From UBA6136 sp964344495 (GTDB lineage: Bacteria > Pseudomonadota > Gammaproteobacteria > Methylococcales > Methylococcaceae): DNA of 8,682 bases. The stretch covers positions 1 through 8,682 of the forward strand of contig CAYFNI010000092.1 in assembly GCA_964344495.1 (NCBI GenBank), given 5' to 3'. Position numbers and translations under genes: made by a program. Below the pieces are notes generated by a model. It saw nothing but the letters and a program-made list of their open reading frames with translations, was not told the DNA's origin and did no database searches. How positions within the stretch are numbered: the stretch's first letter is position 1; every line of letters starts with the position of its first letter. Positions 1-6,332 of the stretch are shown here, piece after piece.

Positions 1-137
1 ACCTCCGCCCAATGGCGATCGAAATCGGCCGACCGGGTGGAAAACGGCACACCGTGCGACCAGTGGCCGTCTTCCGCAACACGGGCCCATTTTAGCCGTG
101 AATTGCCGACATCGACCAACAGCACCGCCCCGCTCAT
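1..137 (-). CDS. coaX: Type III pantothenate kinase, N-terminal part (runs off left edge)
   Basis: This enzyme phosphorylates pantothenate with ATP, the first step of coenzyme A synthesis, in the cytoplasm. Only the first 45 codons or so are inside the window. They read MSGAVLLVDVGNSRLKWARV and onward. The D-x-G-N-S phosphate-binding signature at residues 9-13, followed by RLKWA, is typical of the start of CoaX proteins (ASKHA-fold, Baf-like). The ATG overlaps the birA stop codon as ATGA, so the gene is probably translated by coupling to birA. Adjacency of birA and coaX is common in bacteria and supports the call. The catalytic and pantothenate-binding parts lie outside the window, so whether the gene is intact cannot be judged. 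Confidence 0.9.
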   Translation of the reverse strand, partial: MSGAVLLVDVGNSRLKWARVAEDGHWSHGVPFSTRSADFDRHWAE

Positions 138-1117
138 GGCGCGCTCACCCTGAGCCGCACGTCACCGGACGCAAAACGTCGCAGCTCGCCGGTCTGGTCG
201 CGCAGCAACAGAAACCCCTCGTCGCTGATATCGACGATCGTGCCCGCCACGCACTGCTCGCCCAGCTGCAGGGTTGCAGCCTGCCCAGCGAATGCATGGG
301 CCGCGCGCCACTCGGCCAGATAGGGCGATAGCCCGGTCTCGGCGTAGGCGGAAAGAACCCGGAACAGTTCGATCAATACTCGCGCGACCAAGGCGTTGCG
401 CGGTGGCGAGGCGCCGCTGATCCGCGTCAGATCGGTCCAGGCCTGATCAATGCCGGCGGCCGCGGCGGCAGGCAGATAACGGTTCAGGCCGATACCTACC
501 ACGACCGCGCAGCCGCCGTGCGCTTCGCCCGCCACATCCAGCAGGATGCCACCCAGCTTGGCCCTGCCGACCAGAATGTCGTTGGGCCACTTCAGTGCCA
601 GTCCGCTGATGCCCAGAGCGGTCAGCGCCCGCAGCAGGGCGACGCCAACCGCCAGGCTCAGCCCACCGACTTGAGCCGGATCCTCAAAGCGCCACAGCAG
701 GGACAGGTAGATATTGGCGCCGAAGGGTGACACCCAGTCGCGGCCGATTCGCCCCCGGCCAGCCTGCTGGTATTCGGCCAGGCAGACGCTACCGGTCTCG
801 GCACCCTGCCGGGCAGCGCGGAGGAGATGACTGTTGGTCGAATCGAGCGCATCGTGAATCTCCAGCCGGAACGGGGTGGGGCAGTCGCCCAGCGCCTCCC
901 GAATCCGGGCTTCATCGAGCCAGTCGACCGGCGACAGGAGCCGGTAACCCCGCCCGGGAATCGCTGTCAGCTCGAGTCCCAGTCGCTCCAGCGAGCGGAT
1001 GTGCTTCCAGATGGCCGCCCGGCTGATGCCCAGCTGCTCGGCCAATTCGGTCCCGGAGTGAAACTCACCGTCCCCCAGCAGCCGAATCAGGGTTTTGTGG
1101 GCAGCCTCCAGCGCCAT
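134..1117 (-). CDS. birA: Biotin--protein ligase / biotin operon repressor BirA
   Basis: BirA makes biotinyl-AMP and attaches biotin to the acetyl-CoA carboxylase carrier protein. In this two-domain class the biotinyl-AMP form can also bind DNA and repress biotin genes. The protein is 327 aa (E. coli about 321). Residues 1-60 form a winged helix-turn-helix, with SGTELAEQLGISRAAIWKHI at 21-40. The ligase core has the biotin/AMP loop GRGRIGRDW at 120-128, then SPFGANIYLSLLW, and the KWPND motif at 176-180, followed by an SH3-like C-terminal domain. I chose the ATG giving MALEAAHKT because the frame open upstream of it overlaps rarA and does not resemble BirA. A GAGGGG stretch lies 10 bases upstream of this ATG. 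The gene starts 4 bases after rarA and overlaps coaX by 4. No biotin synthesis genes or obvious operator are in the window, so the repressor role is inferred from the HTH domain only. Confidence 0.95.
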   Translation of the reverse strand: MALEAAHKTLIRLLGDGEFHSGTELAEQLGISRAAIWKHIRSLERLGLELTAIPGRGYRLLSPVDWLDEARIREALGDCPTPFRLEIHDALDSTNSHLLRAARQGAETGSVCLAEYQQAGRGRIGRDWVSPFGANIYLSLLWRFEDPAQVGGLSLAVGVALLRALTALGISGLALKWPNDILVGRAKLGGILLDVAGEAHGGCAVVVGIGLNRYLPAAAAAGIDQAWTDLTRISGASPPRNALVARVLIELFRVLSAYAETGLSPYLAEWRAAHAFAGQAATLQLGEQCVAGTIVDISDEGFLLLRDQTGELRRFASGDVRLRVSAP

Positions 1118-1121
1118 CGGC

Positions 1122-2363
1122 TTACTGCCCCTCGTCCAGCGCCCGCAACCGGGCGAGTTTTTCCGCAATCTTGATTTCCAGACCGCGCGGCACCGGGCGG
1201 TAATAGTCACGCGGCGCCATGCCGTCCGGAAAATAGTGCTCGCCCGCCGCGTAGGCCTCGGGCTCATCGTGGGCGTAGCGATAGGCCTTGCCGTAATCGA
1301 GCTGGCGCATCAGGCCGGTCGGCGCATTGCGCAGGTGCAGCGGCACCTCCAGGCTGCCGGTGGCGGCGGCATCGGCACGGGCCGCCTTGTAGGCGACGTA
1401 CACGGCGTTGCTCTTGGGCGCGCAGGCCAGATAGACCAGCGCTTGCGCCATCGCCAGCTCCCCTTCGGGGCTGCCCAGTCGCTCCTGCACGTCCCAGGCA
1501 TTGAGCGCCAGCTCCAGCCCGCGTGGGTCGGCATTGCCGATGTCCTCGCTGGCAATACGAACGATGCGCCGCGCCAGATAGAGGGGGTCGATGCCACCAT
1601 CCAGCATGCGGCAGAACCAGTACAGCGCCGCATCCGGCGCACTGCCCCGAACCGATTTGTGCAGGGCGGAAATCTGGTTGTAGAAGTCTTCACCCTGCTT
1701 GTCGAAGCGGCGCGGCGTGCCGCCGGCCAGCACGTCCCGAGCCAGGTTTTCGGTCACTTCGTCGTCATCGCCGTCCAGCAGGTCGACGGTCATTTCCAGC
1801 AGATTGAGCAGCTTGCGGGCATCACCGTCGGCCGCCTGAACGAACCACTGGCGAATCGGCGCGCTGATGTGCAGCGGCCGCCGGCCATAGCCGCGCTCGG
1901 AATCCGCCAGCGCCTGTGCCAGCACCGCCAGCAGGTCGTCGGGCGTCAACGCGCGCAGGACGTAGACTCGGGCGCGTGAGAGCAAAGCGTTGTTGAGTTC
2001 GAACGAGGGATTTTCGGTGGTCGCCCCAATGAAGCAGACCGTGCCATCCTCGACATGCGGCAGGAAGGCATCCTGCTGGGATTTGTTGAAGCGATGCACT
2101 TCATCGACGAACAGCAAGGTACGCCGGCCGGAGGCCGCCTGCAGCGTGGCGAAATGGGCATCGGCATGGTGGGCAACGATGCGGGCCAGGGTCGTCTTGC
2201 CGGTTCCGGGCGGTCCCCAGAAAATCATCGAGTGCAGCCGCCCGCCGCGAATGGCCTGATACAGCGGCTTGCCGGGCGCGATCAGGTGCTTCTGGCCGAT
2301 GTATTCGTCCAGCGAGCGGGGCCGCATGCGATCGGCCAGCGGGTGCAGGGTGAGGTCGTTCAT
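1122..2363 (-). CDS. rarA: Replication-associated recombination protein RarA (MgsA/WRNIP1 family AAA+ ATPase), with apparent internal deletion
   Basis: RarA is a clamp-loader-like AAA+ ATPase that acts at stalled replication forks. The 413-aa product shows YIGQKHL near the N-terminus, Walker A GPPGTGKT (50-57), Walker B LLFVDE with VHRFNKSQQDAFLPHVEDG after it (83-107), sensor 1 GATTEN (113-118) and the arginine-finger region LLSRARVY (127-134). The C-terminal part has SALHKSVRGSAPDAALYW, ASEDIGNADPR, YLACAPKSNAVY and HLRNAPT, all hallmarks of the family. It is shorter than the usual 440-450 aa. Compared from memory with E. coli RarA and human WRNIP1, about 19 residues are missing between Walker A and Walker B. 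That is the conserved stretch resembling SAVTSGVKEIREAIERAR. Here FATL is followed directly by QAASGRRT (residues 71-82, about 2154-2119). The frame is kept. Identity is certain; normal ATPase function is not. The gene lies 46 bases after lolA and 4 before birA. Confidence 0.95.
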   Translation of the reverse strand: MNDLTLHPLADRMRPRSLDEYIGQKHLIAPGKPLYQAIRGGRLHSMIFWGPPGTGKTTLARIVAHHADAHFATLQAASGRRTLLFVDEVHRFNKSQQDAFLPHVEDGTVCFIGATTENPSFELNNALLSRARVYVLRALTPDDLLAVLAQALADSERGYGRRPLHISAPIRQWFVQAADGDARKLLNLLEMTVDLLDGDDDEVTENLARDVLAGGTPRRFDKQGEDFYNQISALHKSVRGSAPDAALYWFCRMLDGGIDPLYLARRIVRIASEDIGNADPRGLELALNAWDVQERLGSPEGELAMAQALVYLACAPKSNAVYVAYKAARADAAATGSLEVPLHLRNAPTGLMRQLDYGKAYRYAHDEPEAYAAGEHYFPDGMAPRDYYRPVPRGLEIKIAEKLARLRALDEGQ

Positions 2364-2409
2364 GCGCTGCGGCGTGCGGACTCAGGCCCGGTCCCGGGGA
2401 CCCGCCGAC

Positions 2410-3042
2410 CTATGGGTCCTCGAAGACATCCACACCCGCCGGGGGCTTGAAGGCAAACAGCGCCGGATCGATCCGCACGCCGGTCTTGAGGTGGTTGAAA
2501 TAGATACGGGTCAGCTGGCCGAAGTTGTCGCTCAGCTCCATGCCGACCAACACCTCGTTCTCCAGCCCGATCTGAACATATTTGAAACCGCTGTCTTCGG
2601 ATTTGGGGATCAGCTTGAGGATCGCGATGCCCTCCTCGTCCGACTGGCTTTCGAGGGTGAAATTCTTTTCCAGCGGCACATCGCCGGTCAGCAGCAGGGC
2701 CGGGGTGGAGCCGATGGCCTGATCCAGCTTCTTGGCCGTGACCTGTGCCAGATCCTTGTCATAGAACCAGACCTTGCCGGCTCCGGAAACGATTTCCTGC
2801 TGATAGGGCTGGGTGTAGTTCCAGCGGAACTTGCCGGGGCGCTGGAGATAGAACATTCCGGAGCTGCGCTTGCCAGACTGGCCCTTTTCATCGACCTGCA
2901 CTTGCACGAACTCGGCTTGCAGGGTGCTGGCCTTGGCCAGGAATTGCTTGAGCCGCTGTTCCGGAGTCGGCGCCGCCTGCGTCGGCCAGCCGGCGGCGAG
3001 CAGGAGCATGAGAGCCAGAGATTTGAGTAGGGTGTTAGACAT
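2410..3042 (-). CDS. lolA: Outer-membrane lipoprotein carrier protein LolA
   Basis: LolA is a periplasmic chaperone. It takes lipoproteins released by LolCDE at the inner membrane and hands them to LolB at the outer membrane. The 210-aa product (E. coli about 204) begins with a signal peptide: a short basic start, a hydrophobic run at about 8-18 (SLALMLLLAAG) and a likely cleavage after TQA near residue 23. The mature part has the family pattern: FVQVQVDEKGQ at 45-55, the block RPGKFRWNYTQPYQQEIVSG at 68-87, VWFYDKDLAQVT at 91-102 and STPALLLTG at 112-120. The C-terminal half has the expected strand-rich SDNFGQLTRIYF. The gene follows purB by 16 bases and precedes rarA by 46. lolA followed by rarA is a widespread gammaproteobacterial pair, but its usual upstream neighbour ftsK is not here. 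The Shine-Dalgarno sequence before the ATG is weak, which fits coupling to purB. Confidence 0.97.
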   Translation of the reverse strand: MSNTLLKSLALMLLLAAGWPTQAAPTPEQRLKQFLAKASTLQAEFVQVQVDEKGQSGKRSSGMFYLQRPGKFRWNYTQPYQQEIVSGAGKVWFYDKDLAQVTAKKLDQAIGSTPALLLTGDVPLEKNFTLESQSDEEGIAILKLIPKSEDSGFKYVQIGLENEVLVGMELSDNFGQLTRIYFNHLKTGVRIDPALFAFKPPAGVDVFEDP

Positions 3043-3058
3043 GGGTCGTGGGGTGTAG

Positions 3059-4426
3059 TCAGTCGAGAGTCAGTTCACGCGCCAGACGGGCGGCGTAGCC
3101 GGTGTACGTGCGGGGGCTCAGGTCCAGCAGCGGCTGCTTGGCGGCAGCGGGAATCGCCAGCGTATCAATAAAGCGGGCCAGCGAGGCACTGTCGATCCGC
3201 TGGCCGCGAGTCAGGTCCTTGAGCTTTTCGTAGGGCTTTTCGATGCCATAGCGGCGCATGACGGTCTGGATCGGCTCGGCCAGCACTTCGGGATTGGCGG
3301 CGAGATCCGCCTCGAGTGCGTCGGCGTTGAGGTCCAGCTTGCCGATGCCCTTCAGTGTCGCCTGCAGGGCGATCAGGCTGTGCGCCAGACCGACGCCGAT
3401 GTTGCGCAGCACGGTCGAGTCGGTGAGATCGCGCTGCCAGCGCGAAATCGGCAGCTTTTCGGCCAGATGGGCAAAGACCGCGTTCGCCAGCCCCAGATTA
3501 CCCTCGGAGTTTTCGAAGTCGATCGGGTTGACCTTATGTGGCATGGTCGATGAACCGACTTCGCCGGCCACGGTTTTCTGCTTGAAAAAGCCGAGCGAGA
3601 TATAGCCCCAGACATCGCGGTCGAAATCCATCAGCACGGTATTGAAGCGTGTCAGGGCGTGAAAGAGTTCCGCCAGATAGTCGTGCGGCTCAATCTGGGT
3701 GGTGTAGGGGTTGAATACCAACCCGAGTGATTCGACAAAGCGGCGGCCGAAGGCGGGCCAATCGACCTCCGGGTAGGCAACCTGATGGGCGTTGTAGTTG
3801 CCGACCGCACCGTTGATCTTGCCCAGAATCTCCACCGCACCGGCCTGCCGTGCCTGCCGCGCCAGACGCACGGCGACGTTGGCGAATTCCTTGCCCATGG
3901 TCGAAGGCGTGGCCGGCTGACCATGGGTGCGCGACAGCATCGGCTGCTCGGCATAGTCATGGGCTTTCTGGCCGATGGCGGCGATGACCTTCTGCATGTC
4001 CGGCAACAGCACGACATCGCGCGCCTCACGAACCATGAGGCCGTAGGCCAGATTGTTGATGTCCTCGGAGGTACAGGCAAAATGGATGAACTCGCTCACA
4101 GCCTCCAGTTCGGCACAGCCGGCGATCTTCTCCTTAAGGAAGTATTCGACCGCCTTCACGTCGTGATTGGTGGTGCGTTCGATGGTCTTGACCCGCTCGC
4201 CATCCTCCAGGCTGAAGCCGCTGACGATAGACTCCAGCACCTGCTGCGCCGCCGCGCTCAAGGCCGGCACCTCGGCAATCAGCGGCTCGGCCGCCAGTGC
4301 CTGCAGCCAGCGGACTTCGACCAGCACCCGGTAACGGATCAGACCGAATTCGCTGAGAATGGCGCGCAGAGGCTCGACCTTGTCGGCATAGCGACCGTCG
4401 ATGGGGGATAGATGTGTCAATGCCAT
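3059..4426 (-). CDS. purB: Adenylosuccinate lyase
   Basis: PurB catalyses two fumarate-releasing steps: SAICAR to AICAR in the purine pathway and adenylosuccinate to AMP. It is a cytoplasmic homotetramer of the fumarase/aspartase superfamily. The product is 455 aa, against 456 in E. coli, and matches that long PurB type throughout. Visible motifs are SPIDGRYADKV (7-17), RTTNHDVKAVEYFLKEK (84-100), ACTSEDINN (117-125), SRTHGQPATPST (165-176) with the catalytic His168, and the superfamily signature GSSTMPHKVNPIDFEN (291-306) carrying the catalytic Ser. I chose the ATG giving MALTHLSPIDGRY. The frame stays open for 18 more codons upstream, but those do not resemble PurB. The gene lies 95 bases after mnmA, without the hflD gene often found between the two, and 16 bases before lolA. 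Nothing looks damaged. Confidence 0.98.
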   Translation of the reverse strand: MALTHLSPIDGRYADKVEPLRAILSEFGLIRYRVLVEVRWLQALAAEPLIAEVPALSAAAQQVLESIVSGFSLEDGERVKTIERTTNHDVKAVEYFLKEKIAGCAELEAVSEFIHFACTSEDINNLAYGLMVREARDVVLLPDMQKVIAAIGQKAHDYAEQPMLSRTHGQPATPSTMGKEFANVAVRLARQARQAGAVEILGKINGAVGNYNAHQVAYPEVDWPAFGRRFVESLGLVFNPYTTQIEPHDYLAELFHALTRFNTVLMDFDRDVWGYISLGFFKQKTVAGEVGSSTMPHKVNPIDFENSEGNLGLANAVFAHLAEKLPISRWQRDLTDSTVLRNIGVGLAHSLIALQATLKGIGKLDLNADALEADLAANPEVLAEPIQTVMRRYGIEKPYEKLKDLTRGQRIDSASLARFIDTLAIPAAAKQPLLDLSPRTYTGYAARLARELTLD

Positions 4427-4440
4427 GAATCTGTCATCCG

Positions 4441-4468
4441 AAAAAGTGAGGGGCGGACAGGGCCGCCC
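4441..4468 (-). terminator. GC-rich hairpin followed by a short T run between mnmA and purB
   Basis: On the minus strand GGGCGG pairs with CCGCCC around a 6-base loop (4468-4451). CTCAC and then TTTTT (4445-4441) follow. It lies downstream of the mnmA stop and 14 bases before the purB ATG, so it could be a weak intrinsic terminator or an attenuator in the purB leader. The T run begins 5 bases after the stem, which is further than in a good terminator. That lowers confidence. Confidence 0.3.
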
Positions 4469-4521
4469 TGAAACGTGCATTCTACCCGCACCCGTCGGGT
4501 GATTCGCTGGGTGTGCCGGGG

Positions 4522-5667
4522 CTAGCCGGCCATCAGGATGCCCTGCGGGGCGCCGGTCCGGATCAGCCCGGTCGGCTGTCCCTGGAAATGTGCGACCTCG
4601 ATGATGCCGCCGCCGAGGCAGTCTTCACCCTGATAAAACACCACCGACTGACCCGGAGTCAGCGCCCGCTGGGGTTCGTCGAAACGGACCCGGCAACGAC
4701 CCGCCGCCAGGGGTTCGATCACGCAGGCCTGATCGGGCTGACGGTAGCGGGTCTTGGCGGCACAGCGCAGCGGAGCGTCCAGTCGGCGGTCCTGACACCA
4801 GTCCAGTGTCCCGGCCTCCAGGCTGTCCGAGAGCAGCAGAGGATGGCCATGTCCCTGCCCGACGATGAGGACATTGCGTTCGAGATCCTTCGCCAGCACG
4901 TACCACGCCTCCTGGTCGGCTCCCTGGATGCCGCCGATCCCGAACCCGCGTCGCTGGCCGAGGGTGTAGTACATCAGGCCGTCATGACGGCCGAGCCGCT
5001 GGCCATCCGGTGTTTCGATGTCGCCCGGCTGGGCCGGCAGGTAGCGCTGCAGAAAGTCTTTAAAGCGGCGCTCGCCGATGAAGCAGATACCGGTGCTGTC
5101 GCGCTTGCGGGCGTTCTCGAAGCCGGCCTCGCGGGCGATCCGTCGTACCTCGGATTTCTCCAGTCCACCAATCGGAAACAGGGTTTTCGCCAGTTGCGCC
5201 TGACCCAGCGTGTAGATGAAGTAGGTCTGGTCCTTGTTGGCATCAACGCCTTTCAGCAGGTGGAACCCATCGGCATCGGCCCGAATGCGGGCATAGTGGC
5301 CGGTGGCGATCAGGTCGGCGCCAAGATCCCGGGCGTAGTCGAGAAAAGCCTTGAACTTGATTTCCTTGTTGCAGAGGATATCCGGATTGGGCGTGCGGCC
5401 GGCGGCATATTCCTGCAAGAACACCTCAAACACGTGATCCCAGTACTCGGCTGCGAAATTGACCGTCTGCAGGGGCATGCCAAGCCGGTCACAGACGTGC
5501 TGGGCATCGGCCAGATCTTCCTTGGCGGTGCAGTAGTCAGTGCCGTCATCTTCGTCCCAGTTCTTCATGAACAGGCCGGTGACGTCATAGCCCTGCTCCA
5601 GCAGCAGCAGGGCCGTCACCGAGGAATCAACGCCGCCGGACATGCCGACGATGACTTTTTGCGGCAT
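4522..5667 (-). CDS. mnmA: tRNA-specific 2-thiouridylase MnmA
   Basis: MnmA makes the 2-thio group of the wobble uridine (U34) in tRNAs for Lys, Glu and Gln, using ATP and sulfur delivered by the IscS-Tus relay. The 381-aa protein starts with the PP-loop ATP-binding motif MSGGVDSS (9-16). It has GLFMKNWDEDD at 31-41 and TPNPDILCNKEIKF at 92-105 with the first catalytic Cys at 99. ATGHYAR (121-127) follows, and DSTGICFIGER (190-200) holds the second catalytic Cys at 195. Then come YYTLGQRRGFGIGG and the C-terminal beta-barrel with GQSVVFYQGEDCLGGGII. The protein runs about 24 residues past GGGII, longer than the E. coli tail. The gene starts 4 bases after the nudJ stop, so the two are very likely co-transcribed. 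Confidence 0.98.
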   Translation of the reverse strand: MPQKVIVGMSGGVDSSVTALLLLEQGYDVTGLFMKNWDEDDGTDYCTAKEDLADAQHVCDRLGMPLQTVNFAAEYWDHVFEVFLQEYAAGRTPNPDILCNKEIKFKAFLDYARDLGADLIATGHYARIRADADGFHLLKGVDANKDQTYFIYTLGQAQLAKTLFPIGGLEKSEVRRIAREAGFENARKRDSTGICFIGERRFKDFLQRYLPAQPGDIETPDGQRLGRHDGLMYYTLGQRRGFGIGGIQGADQEAWYVLAKDLERNVLIVGQGHGHPLLLSDSLEAGTLDWCQDRRLDAPLRCAAKTRYRQPDQACVIEPLAAGRCRVRFDEPQRALTPGQSVVFYQGEDCLGGGIIEVAHFQGQPTGLIRTGAPQGILMAG

Positions 5668-5671
5668 CGGT

Positions 5672-6142
5672 TCAGGACAGCAGGGTTTTCAGCGCGGCCA
5701 GCGGGTAGCTTTCGCCGGAGCGGTGATCATCGACGCAGCGCAGGACCAGTTCGCTGCGATGGCGCTCGCGGCAGGCTGCCAGTTCGTCACGGGTCAGCCA
5801 TACGGCCCGCACGATGCCATCGTCCAGCGGCGCGGCCGGGTCATGGCGCAGACCCCGGGCCGCAAGGGCTACACGCAGATAGCTCACATCGCGCTCGGGC
5901 TTGCCCCAGAGGTATACGCCGACCAGTGCGATCGGCTCGACCTGCCAGCCGGTCTCTTCCAGCGCTTCGCGAACCAGCGCCTCCGGCACCGACTCGCCGG
6001 CTTCGAGATGGCCGGCCGGCTGGTTCAGCACCAACTGGCCATCGGCGTCGTATTCCTCAACCAGCAGGTAGCGACCGTCCTGTTCGACGATCGCCGCTAC
6101 GGTAACGCGCGGGCGGCTCTTTTCGGGGGTTACTGCATGCAT
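5672..6142 (-). CDS. nudJ: Nudix hydrolase NudJ (YmfB-like phosphatase)
   Basis: NudJ-type Nudix enzymes hydrolyse nucleoside di/triphosphates and, in E. coli, thiamine pyrophosphate precursors such as HMP-PP. The product is 156 aa. The Nudix box G-x5-E-x7-REx2EExG spans residues 44-65 (GHLEAGESVPEALVREALEETG), with the metal-binding glutamates in place. The flanking segments RVTVAAIVEQDGRYLLVEE, LNQPAGHLEAGES and the late SYPLAAL match the NudJ branch rather than MutT. The call rests also on position: nudJ directly before mnmA is the E. coli order. The ATG used gives MHAVTPEKSRPRVTVA, a slightly long leader before the core. The substrate in this organism cannot be told from the sequence. This is the first gene of the leftward cluster. 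Confidence 0.93.
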   Translation of the reverse strand: MHAVTPEKSRPRVTVAAIVEQDGRYLLVEEYDADGQLVLNQPAGHLEAGESVPEALVREALEETGWQVEPIALVGVYLWGKPERDVSYLRVALAARGLRHDPAAPLDDGIVRAVWLTRDELAACRERHRSELVLRCVDDHRSGESYPLAALKTLLS

Positions 6143-6227
6143 GATAAGCGGGGTGCTGGGTCAGACGGACCGGACGGAAACGAAGACGCGGCAGCCCTCT
6201 TGCCAGAGCGTCAGCGTCAAAAGGGGT

Positions 6228-6256
6228 ATTTTCCGGGTAAACAGTGGACGGTGCAA
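6228..6256 (-). promoter_or_regulatory. Weak candidate promoter for the nudJ-mnmA cluster
   Basis: On the minus strand TTGCAC (6256-6251) and GAAAAT (6233-6228) are separated by 17 bases. They match 3 and 4 of the 6 sigma-70 consensus positions. It lies about 85 bases before the nudJ ATG in the 190-base spacer after the porin-like gene, where a promoter is expected. The match is poor and other placements are possible. Confidence 0.2.
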
Positions 6257-6260
6257 TTGA

Positions 6261-6291
6261 GGGAGCCACGATCAGCGATCCTCCCCGTGGC
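6261..6291. other. Intergenic segment with two overlapping inverted repeats
   Basis: GCCACG (6265-6270) can pair with CGTGGC (6286-6291). Alternatively GGGAG (6261-6265) can pair with CTCCC (6281-6285), with GATC/GATC inside. The two pairings exclude each other. No T run follows on either strand, so it is not a typical intrinsic terminator, although it lies about 40 bases after the stop of the porin-like gene. The rest of the 6143-6332 spacer holds no gene that I can support. Confidence 0.25.
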
Positions 6292-6332
6292 CGGGAGCGG
6301 CTGTTCTGTCATGCAATCATCGCGGAACCGTT

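Noticed and set aside
1118..1267. A 50-residue N-terminal extension of BirA
   Set aside because: It overlaps the end of rarA in another frame, is Arg-rich and low in family similarity. The internal ATG gives a normal BirA with a suitably placed ribosome binding site.
3785..4411. A 208-codon plus-strand frame
   Set aside because: It is antisense to the most conserved part of purB and has no family features.
4427..4480. An 18-residue N-terminal extension of PurB
   Set aside because: It would read through the intergenic hairpin and does not match PurB starts; the ATG at 4426 does.
4513..6105. A 530-codon open frame on the plus strand
   Set aside because: It lies opposite mnmA and nudJ, both of which are unmistakable. 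Its protein has no recognisable family features and reads as a GC-rich antisense shadow.
6221..6232. The symmetric motif AAGGGGTATTTT in the nudJ upstream spacer
   Set aside because: The symmetry is imperfect and too short to support an operator or hairpin.
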